From assembly GCA_947502305.1 (NCBI GenBank), contig CANMZA010000001.1:930001-994000 (forward strand): a stretch of 64,000 bases of DNA, in the 5' to 3' direction. The notes beneath the pieces are model-generated. The model had not been told where the DNA came from, made no database searches, and worked only from the letters and a program-made list of their open reading frames with translations. The position numbers were made by a program, and so were the translations under genes. The DNA is from an uncultured Erythrobacter sp. (lineage in GTDB: Bacteria; Pseudomonadota; Alphaproteobacteria; Sphingomonadales; Sphingomonadaceae). Positions 30,355 through 38,829 of this stretch are shown here, piece by piece. The stretch's first letter is position 1. Each line of letters opens with the position of its first letter.

Positions 30355-30635
30355 TGGCAATTTCGTCGATCATCGCGATCTATTTCCTGTTCTTCGTGAT
30401 GAGCGCGTTCATCATGCTGCCCTTCGGCATCAGAACCACGGAAGAAGTCGGCGCGGCAAAGGTCGCCGGGCAAGCAGAAAGCGCGCCGGGCAATTTTCGT
30501 CCGGGCAAATTGCTGATCCGGGCGACGGTGATCGCCATCGTGCTGACGTCTTTATTCGTGCTCAATTTTGAATATGGCTGGATCGGGGTGGATGACATCA
30601 ACATCTGGCCCGACCCGCCGGAGAGGAATATTTAG
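30354..30635 (+). CDS. DUF1467 family membrane protein
   Basis: 93 residues with two transmembrane helices (about 2-23 and 55-73) and the family pattern LPFGIRTTEEVG after the first helix. Conserved in Alphaproteobacteria directly downstream of RNase J; function unknown. Its start shares a base with the RNase J stop. Ends 21 bases before the 3' end of the converging coiled-coil gene. Confidence 0.88.
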   Translation: MAISSIIAIYFLFFVMSAFIMLPFGIRTTEEVGAAKVAGQAESAPGNFRPGKLLIRATVIAIVLTSLFVLNFEYGWIGVDDINIWPDPPERNI

Positions 30636-30656
30636 CGCGGGAATGACTGCGCCCGT

Positions 30657-33248
30657 CTAGTGCCGGAACCGTTCAATCGATTGAGCCAGAACCACATAAA
30701 GCTTGCCGATATCGGACCCCAAAAGGGTCACGCTCAGCGCGTTACCATCGCGGGTGGACAGCATTGAGCGTAGCATCGCTTCAAAATCGTGGATGTAACG
30801 GCTGACATTCGCCTTGAACGCGTCATCGCTTTGATAAAGCTCCGCAATCTCCTTCGCGTCGCCATTGTCGATCAAACGCACTGCGCGGCGGGTGAAGATT
30901 CCGCGATCCCCTTTGAGATAGGCATCCCAAGCGGTGTCAGTAACGTCAGTGGACAGCGCACCAGCGAGGTCGATTGCGTTGGAGTTCAGGCTGTCTGTGA
31001 TCAGCGCCATACGCCGGGCGAAATCATTGCTGACTTGCTCTTCGGCCACTTCGCGGGCGCGGGCAATGCGTTGTTCCAGATTGATCGTGAGTTCGTTGAC
31101 CTTAGACAATTGATCGCGCAGCTGAACGGTTGCCTCGCGGCCAACGCCTGACGCGTGGGAGGCGGCTTGCTCCAACTTGCCAACAGTCTCAGCCGTGTCA
31201 TTGCGCAGCGAACGTTCCAATTCCTCGACCGCGTCTTTCGATATGGAGCTGGCCAATCCGCCAACTTTTTCGCGCGCGCCATCTTCCAGAGCGGTAAAGG
31301 CGGAGGTTGTTGCTTCCTCCAACGCGCCCAAGGCTTCGCGCAATTTTTCCTGCGTTTCGCCTGCGAAAGTATCGCTCTGCTCGGTCAGGCTAGCAAAACC
31401 ACCGCGCAGCCCTTGCAGCTTCGCCAGCGCGTCTTCGGATTGCTCGCTCAGCTTCGCTTGCAGTGCTTCAAGGGAAGCATCTGCGCTTTCGATCTTCGCC
31501 TGCGTTTCGATGAGATAATCGCCAAGACCCTCGGCCTTTCCATTCGTGGCAAACATCATACCGGACAGTGCGGCGGCGCGTTGTTCGACATTGCCGAGGG
31601 CGCCTGACGCTGTCTCGATCGCTTCTGGCAAGTCTTCGCGGCTGTGTTTCGCGCCAGATTGAATGATCTCGAGCAAGCGGATGCCCGCCTCGGTCAGCGC
31701 TTCCATCTGCTTTTCTGTTTCACCCAAAGCCGTGCGTTTTTCCGTCAATTGATCGCCAATCGTGCCCAAGCCAGACGTCAACCCTTCGCGCGCACTTTCA
31801 CTTTGCGCGCCGACCTCAGCAATCAAGGCCTGCAACGTTTCAAGCTGCTGCGTCATCGCCGTGCTTTGTTCGACCAATTTCTCGGTCTGCTCGCTTTGCG
31901 CTTCGCGGCGCTCGTTCAAGGCATCGTCCAGATCAGCCAGACGCTGCGCCAAAACTTCGCTTGCTTGGGCCTCGCGTGTGTCAAACTCCTCTTGGCGTCG
32001 GCTCATTTCATCAAGGAATTTGCGATCCCGCAATGCGAGTTTTTCATCAAAGCGCGCGGCTTCTTCATGCAATTCTTTGACCCGATTATGCGACACCGTA
32101 ATGGCCTGTTTGTCGAGCCGGTCGAGCGATTCGACAGTCTTCGTCACGTCCTCTTCGAGCCGTTTGCGCGATGCTTGCAGTTGCTCCATCGCGCCGGCTT
32201 CTGCGCCGCGCAATTTGCCTGCAATGGCGCCCGCTTCGGCTTGCAACATTGCCATACGTTCACTCAATGCGCTCAAGGCGCGTGTTTCGGCTTCTTCGAC
32301 TTCGCTGCGATATTCGCCCGCTTGCGTTTGCACCGCTTCCAATTGGCTGCCGATCACTTCGCTGATCCGCGCCAGATCGGTTTCAAACCCGCTCAATGTC
32401 GCGCCAACGCGCCCTTCAAAGGCGGTGACTTGCGTCTCGCTCGCTTTGCCAAAATCGTTGAGACGTTCAAAGCCGGTGACCAGCTTTTCTAACTGCTCCT
32501 GCGCCGTGCGCCCGGCATTGCCCACTTGGTTGGACACATCGCGTGCAGAATTGGCGACAACCGGCAAATCATCGCGCAGGCGGGTCATATTGCCGAGCGC
32601 CGTTTCGCTCGCGCTGCCAATGGCGTCCACTTGTGCGCCATTGTCTTGGATCAATTGTTGCAGCTCGCCCGCATGTGCCGAAATCCGGTCACTTGCAACG
32701 CGGCCCAAAGATTCCAATTCACGCGATTGCGCGCCCAAAAATTCGCGTGCCAAACTCAATTCGCGGTTAACGACGGTAAGGCGCGTTTCAAGCTCGCTGC
32801 TTTCTTTCGATAGCAATGCGGCGGTTTCGGCAAAGCGCCGCGCCTCTGCACGAGAATGGCGCATCGTCAGCAGCCAACCGACGCCAACAAGCAACACTGG
32901 AACCGACCAATCGATGATCCAGCGAGTCCATTCGGCCGGATTTGCGCTGGCGGCGGCGATTAATCTGTCTTGCATCGCCCAGCCGTAAAGCGCCGTCCAA
33001 CCAGCGATCAAAGTGATTGCGATAGCAGGCGCGACCCAACCGAAACGCGCAGAGGTGGGCTCATACTCCTCCTCCACATCATATTCAGAGAGGTCCAATT
33101 CCTCTTCTATTTCAATGGCATCGGCGAATGCTTCGCCCACATCATCGGCCCCGGCCTGCGCGGCATCGTCGCCGCCCGGTGCAGTTGAGGATTGCGCATT
33201 TTGCGCGGCGTCTGGGCCCACGGCCCTGATATGTTGTCCACCCGACAT
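30657..33248 (-). CDS. large membrane-anchored coiled-coil protein, TipN-like architecture
   Basis: 863 residues. An acidic N-terminal stretch (about 45-63) is followed by two transmembrane helices (71-91 and 110-129), a predicted coiled coil from about 135 to 770 with strong Glu/Ala/Leu/Gln heptad composition and no enzymatic motif, and a compact C-terminal domain (about 775-863, including NDFARRMALITDSLNSNAIDLAGALS and DIGKLYVVLAQSIERFRH) that looks the most conserved part. Automated pipelines may label such proteins as ATPase or kinesin-like, but no Walker motif is present. The two-helix anchor plus long coiled coil is the layout of the Caulobacter polarity protein TipN (about 890 residues); homology is not shown. 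Its start codon lies 31 bases from a CtrA-like box and the TATCTA at -12 would make its mRNA leaderless. Confidence 0.8.
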   Translation of the reverse strand: MSGGQHIRAVGPDAAQNAQSSTAPGGDDAAQAGADDVGEAFADAIEIEEELDLSEYDVEEEYEPTSARFGWVAPAIAITLIAGWTALYGWAMQDRLIAAASANPAEWTRWIIDWSVPVLLVGVGWLLTMRHSRAEARRFAETAALLSKESSELETRLTVVNRELSLAREFLGAQSRELESLGRVASDRISAHAGELQQLIQDNGAQVDAIGSASETALGNMTRLRDDLPVVANSARDVSNQVGNAGRTAQEQLEKLVTGFERLNDFGKASETQVTAFEGRVGATLSGFETDLARISEVIGSQLEAVQTQAGEYRSEVEEAETRALSALSERMAMLQAEAGAIAGKLRGAEAGAMEQLQASRKRLEEDVTKTVESLDRLDKQAITVSHNRVKELHEEAARFDEKLALRDRKFLDEMSRRQEEFDTREAQASEVLAQRLADLDDALNERREAQSEQTEKLVEQSTAMTQQLETLQALIAEVGAQSESAREGLTSGLGTIGDQLTEKRTALGETEKQMEALTEAGIRLLEIIQSGAKHSREDLPEAIETASGALGNVEQRAAALSGMMFATNGKAEGLGDYLIETQAKIESADASLEALQAKLSEQSEDALAKLQGLRGGFASLTEQSDTFAGETQEKLREALGALEEATTSAFTALEDGAREKVGGLASSISKDAVEELERSLRNDTAETVGKLEQAASHASGVGREATVQLRDQLSKVNELTINLEQRIARAREVAEEQVSNDFARRMALITDSLNSNAIDLAGALSTDVTDTAWDAYLKGDRGIFTRRAVRLIDNGDAKEIAELYQSDDAFKANVSRYIHDFEAMLRSMLSTRDGNALSVTLLGSDIGKLYVVLAQSIERFRH

Positions 33249-33278
33249 TCGGCCTAGATACCACAGCGTGGCTTAGGA

Positions 33279-33293
33279 TAAACCCCGCATTAA
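33279..33293. promoter_or_regulatory. CtrA-like box (TAAA-N7-TTAA) in the divergent promoter
   Basis: TAAACCCCGCATTAA matches the CtrA consensus TTAA-N7-TTAA at 7 of 8 positions. It sits in the 70-base gap between the coiled-coil gene (minus) and the Hpt-like gene (plus) and could serve both. On the plus strand the box ends 25 nt before ATG 33319, with GTTATC (33304-33309) as a possible -10. On the minus strand TTTATC followed 16 nt later by TATCTA forms a candidate promoter. Inferred from sequence match only. Confidence 0.4.
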
Positions 33294-33318
33294 CTCCCTC
33301 TGCGTTATCCCTGATCCC

Positions 33319-33642
33319 ATGGCCTATGAAAGCGGAGCCCTCGATGCGACACTTGCTGCTGCTGCCGGAGATGATCCGGCGCTGCTTAGCGAGCTGCGCG
33401 GTGCATTTGTAGAGAGTGCGCAGAAGCAATTGGATTTGCTCAAACGTTCACGCTGTGACGGCAATTGGAACGTCGCGGCGATGCGGCTTAAAGGGTTGGC
33501 GGCGAGCTTCCATTCGGAAGAATTGCTGCTCGCGGCGGAGAATGCTCTGTCATCTGCACCGGGGGAACCGGCGGCCATTCGCGCGATTGAAAGCGTGATG
33601 GACGGCCTGTCTGGCAATATTCCGGATCCGTTTCGCATCTGA
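33319..33642 (+). CDS. Hpt-like domain protein lacking the phosphoacceptor histidine
   Basis: 107-residue all-helical protein. The segment AAMRLKGLAASFHSEELLLAAENAL lines up with the Hpt signature (HxLKG, then a small-residue helix), but the invariant His is Met55: the motif reads M-R-L-K-G. Everything around it, including the KG pair and the following helix, is Hpt-like. It may therefore be an Hpt-fold binding partner that cannot carry phosphate. Another His (His65) lies ten residues later but not in the right position. Monocistronic or followed, after 166 bases, by the gene at 33809. Confidence 0.65.
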   Translation: MAYESGALDATLAAAAGDDPALLSELRGAFVESAQKQLDLLKRSRCDGNWNVAAMRLKGLAASFHSEELLLAAENALSSAPGEPAAIRAIESVMDGLSGNIPDPFRI

Positions 33643-33808
33643 TCTTTGCGTGCAGGGCCTTAAGGGCGCATTTTCGGCGCACTAGGTCCGTTTCAATCAC
33701 GCTCTACCTTGAAAATTGGGGTTTGCTGGGTGGCCGCGCTTGATGCGGGGGCCGCCAGAGGCGTAGCGATGTCGGGGCGGACGATCTTGCCGCGATTTCG
33801 CATGGGAT

Positions 33809-35014
33809 TTGGCTTTGCGCACCGCTTTGCTCGCCGCTGTAAAACGCACCGCCAATGGCCATCCGCGGGCGGAATTAATGCTGGCCGGGCGCAGCGTGTT
33901 GGCATGGCAGGCGCAATTGGCCCGCGAAATGGGCTGCACACGGATCATTTGTTTGTGCGAGGCGCCGAGCGAAAATCTGCTGTCGCTTCAGCGAGAAATT
34001 GAAAGCGCGGGCGGCGAATTTCACGCGATTAGGGGCAATCTTCAACTGGTGAGCTTGATGCGCGCCGATGATGATCTGGTGCTGATTGCGGACGGTTTGT
34101 TGCCTGATCGCCGGGCGCTGAGTGAGTTTATGGGCGCGGGCGATGTTTTAAAACGCGGCGTCGCCACGATCCCGGCCAGCCACAGTTTAACCGAGCAGCA
34201 TGCCGAGGATTTTGAGCGGATCGACCGGGATCGGCATTGGGCCGGATTTGCGGTGATGCGCGCGGATCAGGTGCAAAAACTCGCCGATTTACCCAGTGAT
34301 GGTGATGCCATGTCGCTTTTGCTGCGTTTGGCGTTGCAGGCGCGCGTGGAATGCCGCTCGCTCGCACCGCGCGCGGTGGATGGGCAAGGGTGGATTTTGG
34401 CGAGCCATGCGGACGTTCTAGCAGAGCGGGAGCAAGCCTTGGTTACGGCGGGGGCTTCGGTGCCGGCGTGGACGGGGCCGTCGCGCGCCGCCGCAGGCCT
34501 GCTCGTCAGAGAGACCGCACCGCGCCAGCTCGATAAGGGGCCGGAAATCAGCACCGGACTTGCCGCCTTTTTCGCCGCCACGGGGATCGCACTGGCCGGA
34601 TTTGGATTTGGCGCGGCGGGTTTGGGTATGGCTGCAATTGGCGCTTTGGCAGGATCGGTCAGCGGCGCGTGGAGCGGTTTGCGTAGGTCACTTTGGGCGC
34701 AGACGAATGGCGCGAAGCTGTTTGAATACACATCGCCGGCAATCGATATTGCTGCGCTTGTCTGCCTGATCTTGGTGCAAGGATGGCAGGAAAATCCGAT
34801 CACTCAAATCGCCTTGCCGGTGCTTGCAATTGGCTTGGCGCGGCTTGCTTCGGGCGAAGAACGGCCATTGTCGCAGGCATTTTGGAAAGACCGGGCGCTT
34901 CATCTGGCCGGATTCGCAATTGCGGCCGCCACGGGATATTTGGGCGAAGCTCTTGCGATATTCGCCTGCGCGGCTCTAATCCAGACGACACATAATTTGA
35001 CAGGTCGCCGCTAG
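33809..35014 (+). CDS. nucleotidyltransferase-like protein with C-terminal membrane domain
   Basis: 401 residues. The first ~230 look like an NTP-transferase fold that has lost its start: LMLAGRSVLAWQAQLAREMGCTRIICLC matches the region after the GxGxR loop of MobA/IspD-type enzymes, and DDLVLIADGLLPDR matches the metal-binding strand, but the glycine-rich signature itself is missing. The C-terminal half (about 245-395) has several hydrophobic helices. The start appears to be TTG 33809: an in-frame stop lies at 33764 and no ATG or GTG comes between. Function unknown; catalytic activity is doubtful. Confidence 0.65.
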   Translation: MALRTALLAAVKRTANGHPRAELMLAGRSVLAWQAQLAREMGCTRIICLCEAPSENLLSLQREIESAGGEFHAIRGNLQLVSLMRADDDLVLIADGLLPDRRALSEFMGAGDVLKRGVATIPASHSLTEQHAEDFERIDRDRHWAGFAVMRADQVQKLADLPSDGDAMSLLLRLALQARVECRSLAPRAVDGQGWILASHADVLAEREQALVTAGASVPAWTGPSRAAAGLLVRETAPRQLDKGPEISTGLAAFFAATGIALAGFGFGAAGLGMAAIGALAGSVSGAWSGLRRSLWAQTNGAKLFEYTSPAIDIAALVCLILVQGWQENPITQIALPVLAIGLARLASGEERPLSQAFWKDRALHLAGFAIAAATGYLGEALAIFACAALIQTTHNLTGRR

Positions 35015-35025
35015 TTTCCAATGAG

Positions 35026-35044
35026 CTAACCGGGGCTTAACCAT
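35026..35044. promoter_or_regulatory. CtrA-like box (CTAA-N7-TTAACCAT) upstream of the DUF2336 gene
   Basis: CTAACCGGGGCTTAACCAT matches TTAA-N7-TTAA at 7 of 8 positions and its right half is the full TTAACCAT half-site known for CtrA. The TTAA ends 25 nt before ATG 35066, exactly the spacing seen at the Hpt-like gene. TGTAAG (35051-35056) sits where a -10 would be expected. Inferred only. Confidence 0.45.
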
Positions 35045-35065
35045 AGCCCCTGTAAGGGCTACGCT

Positions 35066-36064
35066 ATGACTGAGCTGGCAATGGACCGGACTGAACCCTC
35101 TGTGGAGGCTATCCTGCGGGATGAGCTGGCGCGCGGCAATCGTGCGCTTGGCGGAGTTGCGCCTGTAATTTCGCATATGCTTGAAAGTTCTGGTCACGCT
35201 TTGGTCAGCGATGCGATTGTCGCGCGGCTGCGCGGGATGCTCATTGATTTGGCTCGCCAATTGCTCAATGCTGGTTTGCCGCCAAGCCGGCGCGACATGA
35301 TGGAAGACCGCGTCGCCGACAAAGTCGCGGATGGATTGGCGGCGGATAGCACGGTGCTAAACCACCTTTATGCCGTCGCGATGGAAGGGCATTTGACGGA
35401 GCGTTTGGAGCAGAGATCGTCGGTTGATCCGGTGCTCAGCCCGTTATTGCAGGAATTGATTGCGTCTGATCAGGCGGCGATCGCGGAATTGGCGATGACG
35501 TCGCTGGCCGCGCAATCGCGTTTCACACAAAGCCAGCGCAGGATGGAATTGCCCTTGGGCGAATTGCCCGCTGAACTGTTTTTGAGGGTTCTTAAACGGT
35601 TCAAGAAAATGGCGCATCCGGGCGACACAGGCGTCGATCAGGAGACGGTGGCGCAAACCATTGCAGCGCTCAAATCGAACTATGATGAAGGGGCGGGGCG
35701 GCTTGGCTTGCTCACACGGCTTGTGTCCTCAATGCGGGGCGGTGCGGTTGCGGCCTTGGAATTGGATCACGCTGGATTGGCATTGTTCACAACCGGGATC
35801 GCCGTTCTGACACGGCAACCGCGCAATTTGGCAATTATGGCATGCCACGAACGACAAGCGGCGCGGCTTGCCCTGAGCCTGAGGGCGGGCGGATTGAACG
35901 CAGAGGCGATTGAACGGCAATTTTTGCTCATCGAACCGAGCGAAATGTTGCCAGATGGTATTGCCGCAATGACACCGGAGCGCGCGCGTGAATTGCTTGG
36001 CGCAGAGCAGCTATCTGGCGGGCACACCGCAGATGGCCGTAGCTTTGGGCCAGGCGGAGTCTAG
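35066..36064 (+). CDS. DUF2336 domain protein
   Basis: 332 residues, all helical by composition. The central part with LPAELFLRVLKRFKKMA and the repeated helix pattern match the alphaproteobacterial DUF2336 family, which has no settled function. No transmembrane segment or catalytic motif seen. AAGG lies 8 bases before ATG 35066. The kinase-like gene starts 7 bases after its stop, so the two are co-transcribed. Confidence 0.75.
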   Translation: MTELAMDRTEPSVEAILRDELARGNRALGGVAPVISHMLESSGHALVSDAIVARLRGMLIDLARQLLNAGLPPSRRDMMEDRVADKVADGLAADSTVLNHLYAVAMEGHLTERLEQRSSVDPVLSPLLQELIASDQAAIAELAMTSLAAQSRFTQSQRRMELPLGELPAELFLRVLKRFKKMAHPGDTGVDQETVAQTIAALKSNYDEGAGRLGLLTRLVSSMRGGAVAALELDHAGLALFTTGIAVLTRQPRNLAIMACHERQAARLALSLRAGGLNAEAIERQFLLIEPSEMLPDGIAAMTPERARELLGAEQLSGGHTADGRSFGPGGV

Positions 36065-36071
36065 GCGCGCG

Positions 36072-37484
36072 ATGAACCGGCAACAATCTCTCCTCGCGGC
36101 GCGCGGCCTGACTGATGATCGCGACCGGCTGCTTACGGCGGATGATCCGCTGGCGGAGCTGCATGAAAGCTGCGGTGGTTCGCTGCCGGGTGTGCTGGCG
36201 GTGCCGGAATTACTCGATCTGGTGCGGCAAGGGCGCGAGATGGGGCTTAGAATCGCGCGCGAATTTTCCGCCTTTGACGGGACCGAAATGGTCAGCGGCT
36301 TCGTCCGAGTGCACCCACTTGGCCCGGAACAGGGCGGCGGCTGCGAAGTGTTGGTTGAAAATTGGCAACGTGCCGCTCAGCCAGAGGTCAATTCGCGCGA
36401 GCTTGCGGATACGATTGATGCGATTGACCGCGCCTCTGCTGAGGTGACGGCGCGGCTTGATGCGCGCCAGAATGTGCAGTTTTTAACCTCTACAGCGGCG
36501 GATGCTGGCGGATTACAAGATGCCGTCGCCGCTGCGCCGAGCAAACCGTGGAGCGCCTATGTTGAGCTGAGGGGGGTGGCGCATCGTCAACCTTTGCATT
36601 GGCGGCTGCTTGATGGGGCGCATTGCACCATTCCCGGATCTGCGCGCGATTGGCGGGCGCGATTGGTCCCGCTGGGCCCGGCTAGTTCCGCGCCGCGCGG
36701 GTTTGAATTGCTGTTGGTGGCGCAGGAGCCGCTTGGCATGCAAGATGTTGTTGATGGCGATGTGGCCGCTGAGGAAGGCGCGCATTCGCGTTTAATCGGC
36801 AGCGCGCTGACCCCTGTTTTGCGCCAACCCATCGCGCGTATCATTGCCAATGCAGAAACAATCCGCACCCGTCTGGCCGGGCCATTGCGCGAAGAATACA
36901 GCGAATATGCCGGTAACATCGCCGCCGCAGGGCAACATTTGGCGGGCATGCTCGACGACCTAGCCGACCTAGAAGTGGTGGAGGCCGAGGGGTTCTCTAC
37001 CGCCAAAGAACGCGTTGACCTGTCCGATGCCGCAAAGCGCGCAGCGGGCATTCTTGGTGTGCGCGCGCAAGACAAGGCGATAACAGTAGAGCTGGAAAAG
37101 GCACAGCAAGCGGTTGTTGCCACAGGCGAATTTCGCCGAGTGCTGCAAATTCTGATCAATCTGATCGGCAATGCCATCGCCTATTCACCAGAAGGAAGCG
37201 TGGTGACAATCGCCACGACCCTCAATGACGAAGGCACAGCGCAGGTCAGAGTCAGCGACCAAGGGCCGGGCGTCGACCCCGATCAAGCCACGCGCATTTT
37301 TGAAAAGTTTGAGCGGCTTGGCCGGGACAGCGATGGCGGCAATGACAGCGGATCGGGTCTTGGCCTGTATATTTCGCGCAGACTGGCACTGGTGATGGAC
37401 GGTGATCTGGCGGTCGCACAAAAAAACGGCGCCGATGAAACCACCGGCGCCGAATTTAAGCTGACTTTGCCTCAGGCAGATTAG
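36072..37484 (+). CDS. histidine-kinase-like protein with missing H-box histidine
   Basis: 470 residues from ATG 36072, soluble (no transmembrane helix). An N-terminal region of about 230 residues of unclear, possibly PAS-like fold precedes a dimerisation helix pair and an ATPase domain. The ATP-binding motifs are intact: N-box QILINLIGNAIAYSPEG, G1 SDQGPGVD and G2 GSGLGLYISRRL. In the H-box, the pattern HELRTPL reads PVLRQPI, so the phosphoacceptor His is Pro248. The nearest His lies about ten residues upstream, out of register. This makes it a candidate pseudokinase, like DivL of Caulobacter, which has Tyr there. Longer open frame upstream lies inside DUF2336. Confidence 0.75.
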   Translation: MNRQQSLLAARGLTDDRDRLLTADDPLAELHESCGGSLPGVLAVPELLDLVRQGREMGLRIAREFSAFDGTEMVSGFVRVHPLGPEQGGGCEVLVENWQRAAQPEVNSRELADTIDAIDRASAEVTARLDARQNVQFLTSTAADAGGLQDAVAAAPSKPWSAYVELRGVAHRQPLHWRLLDGAHCTIPGSARDWRARLVPLGPASSAPRGFELLLVAQEPLGMQDVVDGDVAAEEGAHSRLIGSALTPVLRQPIARIIANAETIRTRLAGPLREEYSEYAGNIAAAGQHLAGMLDDLADLEVVEAEGFSTAKERVDLSDAAKRAAGILGVRAQDKAITVELEKAQQAVVATGEFRRVLQILINLIGNAIAYSPEGSVVTIATTLNDEGTAQVRVSDQGPGVDPDQATRIFEKFERLGRDSDGGNDSGSGLGLYISRRLALVMDGDLAVAQKNGADETTGAEFKLTLPQAD

Positions 37485-37503
37485 CGCCTGATATCGGCGG
37501 AAA

Positions 37504-38790
37504 TTACCGTGCCGAAACAGGCACGTAATCACGCTGCGTCGGGCCTGTGTAGAGCTGACGCGGGCGGCCAATGACCTGGCCTGGATCAGAGATCATTTCG
37601 TTCCATTGCGCGACCCATCCCACAGTGCGGGCAAGGGCAAACAAGGCAGTGAACATCGTGGTCGGGAAGCCGATCGAACTCAAGATAATGCCCGAGTAGA
37701 AATCGACGTTCGGGAACAGTTTCTTCTCACGGAAATAGTCATCGTTAAGCGCGAGCTCTTCCAAACGCAGGGCTGTTTCGAATACAGGATCATCGACCTT
37801 AAGCGCTTCAAACACTTCTTTGAGCGTTTGCTGCATCACGGTCGCGCGCGGATCGTAGTTTTTGTAAACGCGGTGGCCAAAGCCCATCAGACGGAACGGA
37901 TCATTCTTATCCTTAGCCCGTTCAATATATTGCGGAATTTTGTCGGGCGAACCGATCTCCTGCAACATGTTGAGCGCCGCTTCATTGGCGCCGCCATGCG
38001 CCGGACCCCAGAGGCAAGCAATGCCGGCCGCGATGCATGCAAAGGGGTTAGCGCCTGACGAACCAGCCAGACGAACCGTCGAGGTCGAGGCGTTTTGTTC
38101 GTGATCGGCGTGCAGAATGAAAATGCGGTCCATCGCTTTTTCAATGGCGGGGTGCACTTCGTATTCTTCTGCCGGGACACCGAATGTCATGCGCAAGAAA
38201 TTGCCGGTGTAGCTCAGCGAGTTATCCGGTTGCATCATCGGTTGACCCACCGAATACTTGTAAGCTGCCGCAGCGATGGTCGGCATTTTCGCAATCAAAC
38301 GATGCGAGCTGATCTTGCGGTGTTCAGGGTCCGAAATGTCGGTGCTGTCGTGATAAAACGCCGAAAGGGCGCCAACCACGCCGCACATGATCGCCATTGG
38401 GTGCGCATCGCGGCGGAAGCCTTGATAAAATTGGCGCAATTGATCGTGCAACATCGTGTGCCGCGTGATCGTGTGATTGAAATCGTGCAATTCATCACTG
38501 CTCGGCAATTCGCCATTGAGCAGCAGATAGGACGTTTCCATAAAGGTCGAATGTTCCGCCAGTTGCCCAATCGGATAACCGCGGTGGAGCAAGACGCCTT
38601 CTTGACCGTCAATATAAGTCAGTGCGCTTTCGCAGCTCGCCGTAGACTTATAGCCGGGATCGAAAGTGAACGCTCCTGTTGCCCCATAGAGCTTGCGAAT
38701 GTCGACCACGTCGGGGCCGGTGCTGCCTTCGAGCACGGGAAACTGATGTGTTTGCCCGTTTAGTTCGAGTGTTGCCTGCTTATCTGCCAA
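37504..38790 (-). CDS. gltA: citrate synthase
   Basis: 428 residues from TTG 38790, chosen because AGGAGA lies six bases upstream and the resulting length and N-terminus ([16 protein letters not shown]) fit type II citrate synthases; a TTG six codons upstream (38808) is the alternative. Condenses acetyl-CoA and oxaloacetate at the entry of the TCA cycle. Catalytic residues: His in [12 protein letters not shown], His in [14 protein letters not shown] and Asp in NVDFYSGII. 39 bases after gltX in the same direction, so probably one operon. Confidence 0.95.
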   Translation of the reverse strand: MADKQATLELNGQTHQFPVLEGSTGPDVVDIRKLYGATGAFTFDPGYKSTASCESALTYIDGQEGVLLHRGYPIGQLAEHSTFMETSYLLLNGELPSSDELHDFNHTITRHTMLHDQLRQFYQGFRRDAHPMAIMCGVVGALSAFYHDSTDISDPEHRKISSHRLIAKMPTIAAAAYKYSVGQPMMQPDNSLSYTGNFLRMTFGVPAEEYEVHPAIEKAMDRIFILHADHEQNASTSTVRLAGSSGANPFACIAAGIACLWGPAHGGANEAALNMLQEIGSPDKIPQYIERAKDKNDPFRLMGFGHRVYKNYDPRATVMQQTLKEVFEALKVDDPVFETALRLEELALNDDYFREKKLFPNVDFYSGIILSSIGFPTTMFTALFALARTVGWVAQWNEMISDPGQVIGRPRQLYTGPTQRDYVPVSAR

Positions 38791-38829
38791 GGCCTGTCTC
38801 CTGCCCAATTGTGGTTATGGCGGCGGCTT

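Noticed and set aside
31762..32988. 408-residue plus-strand open frame opposite the coiled-coil gene
   Set aside because: Ser/Arg-rich mirror of the coiled-coil repeats; no start signal; the minus frame is the coherent protein.
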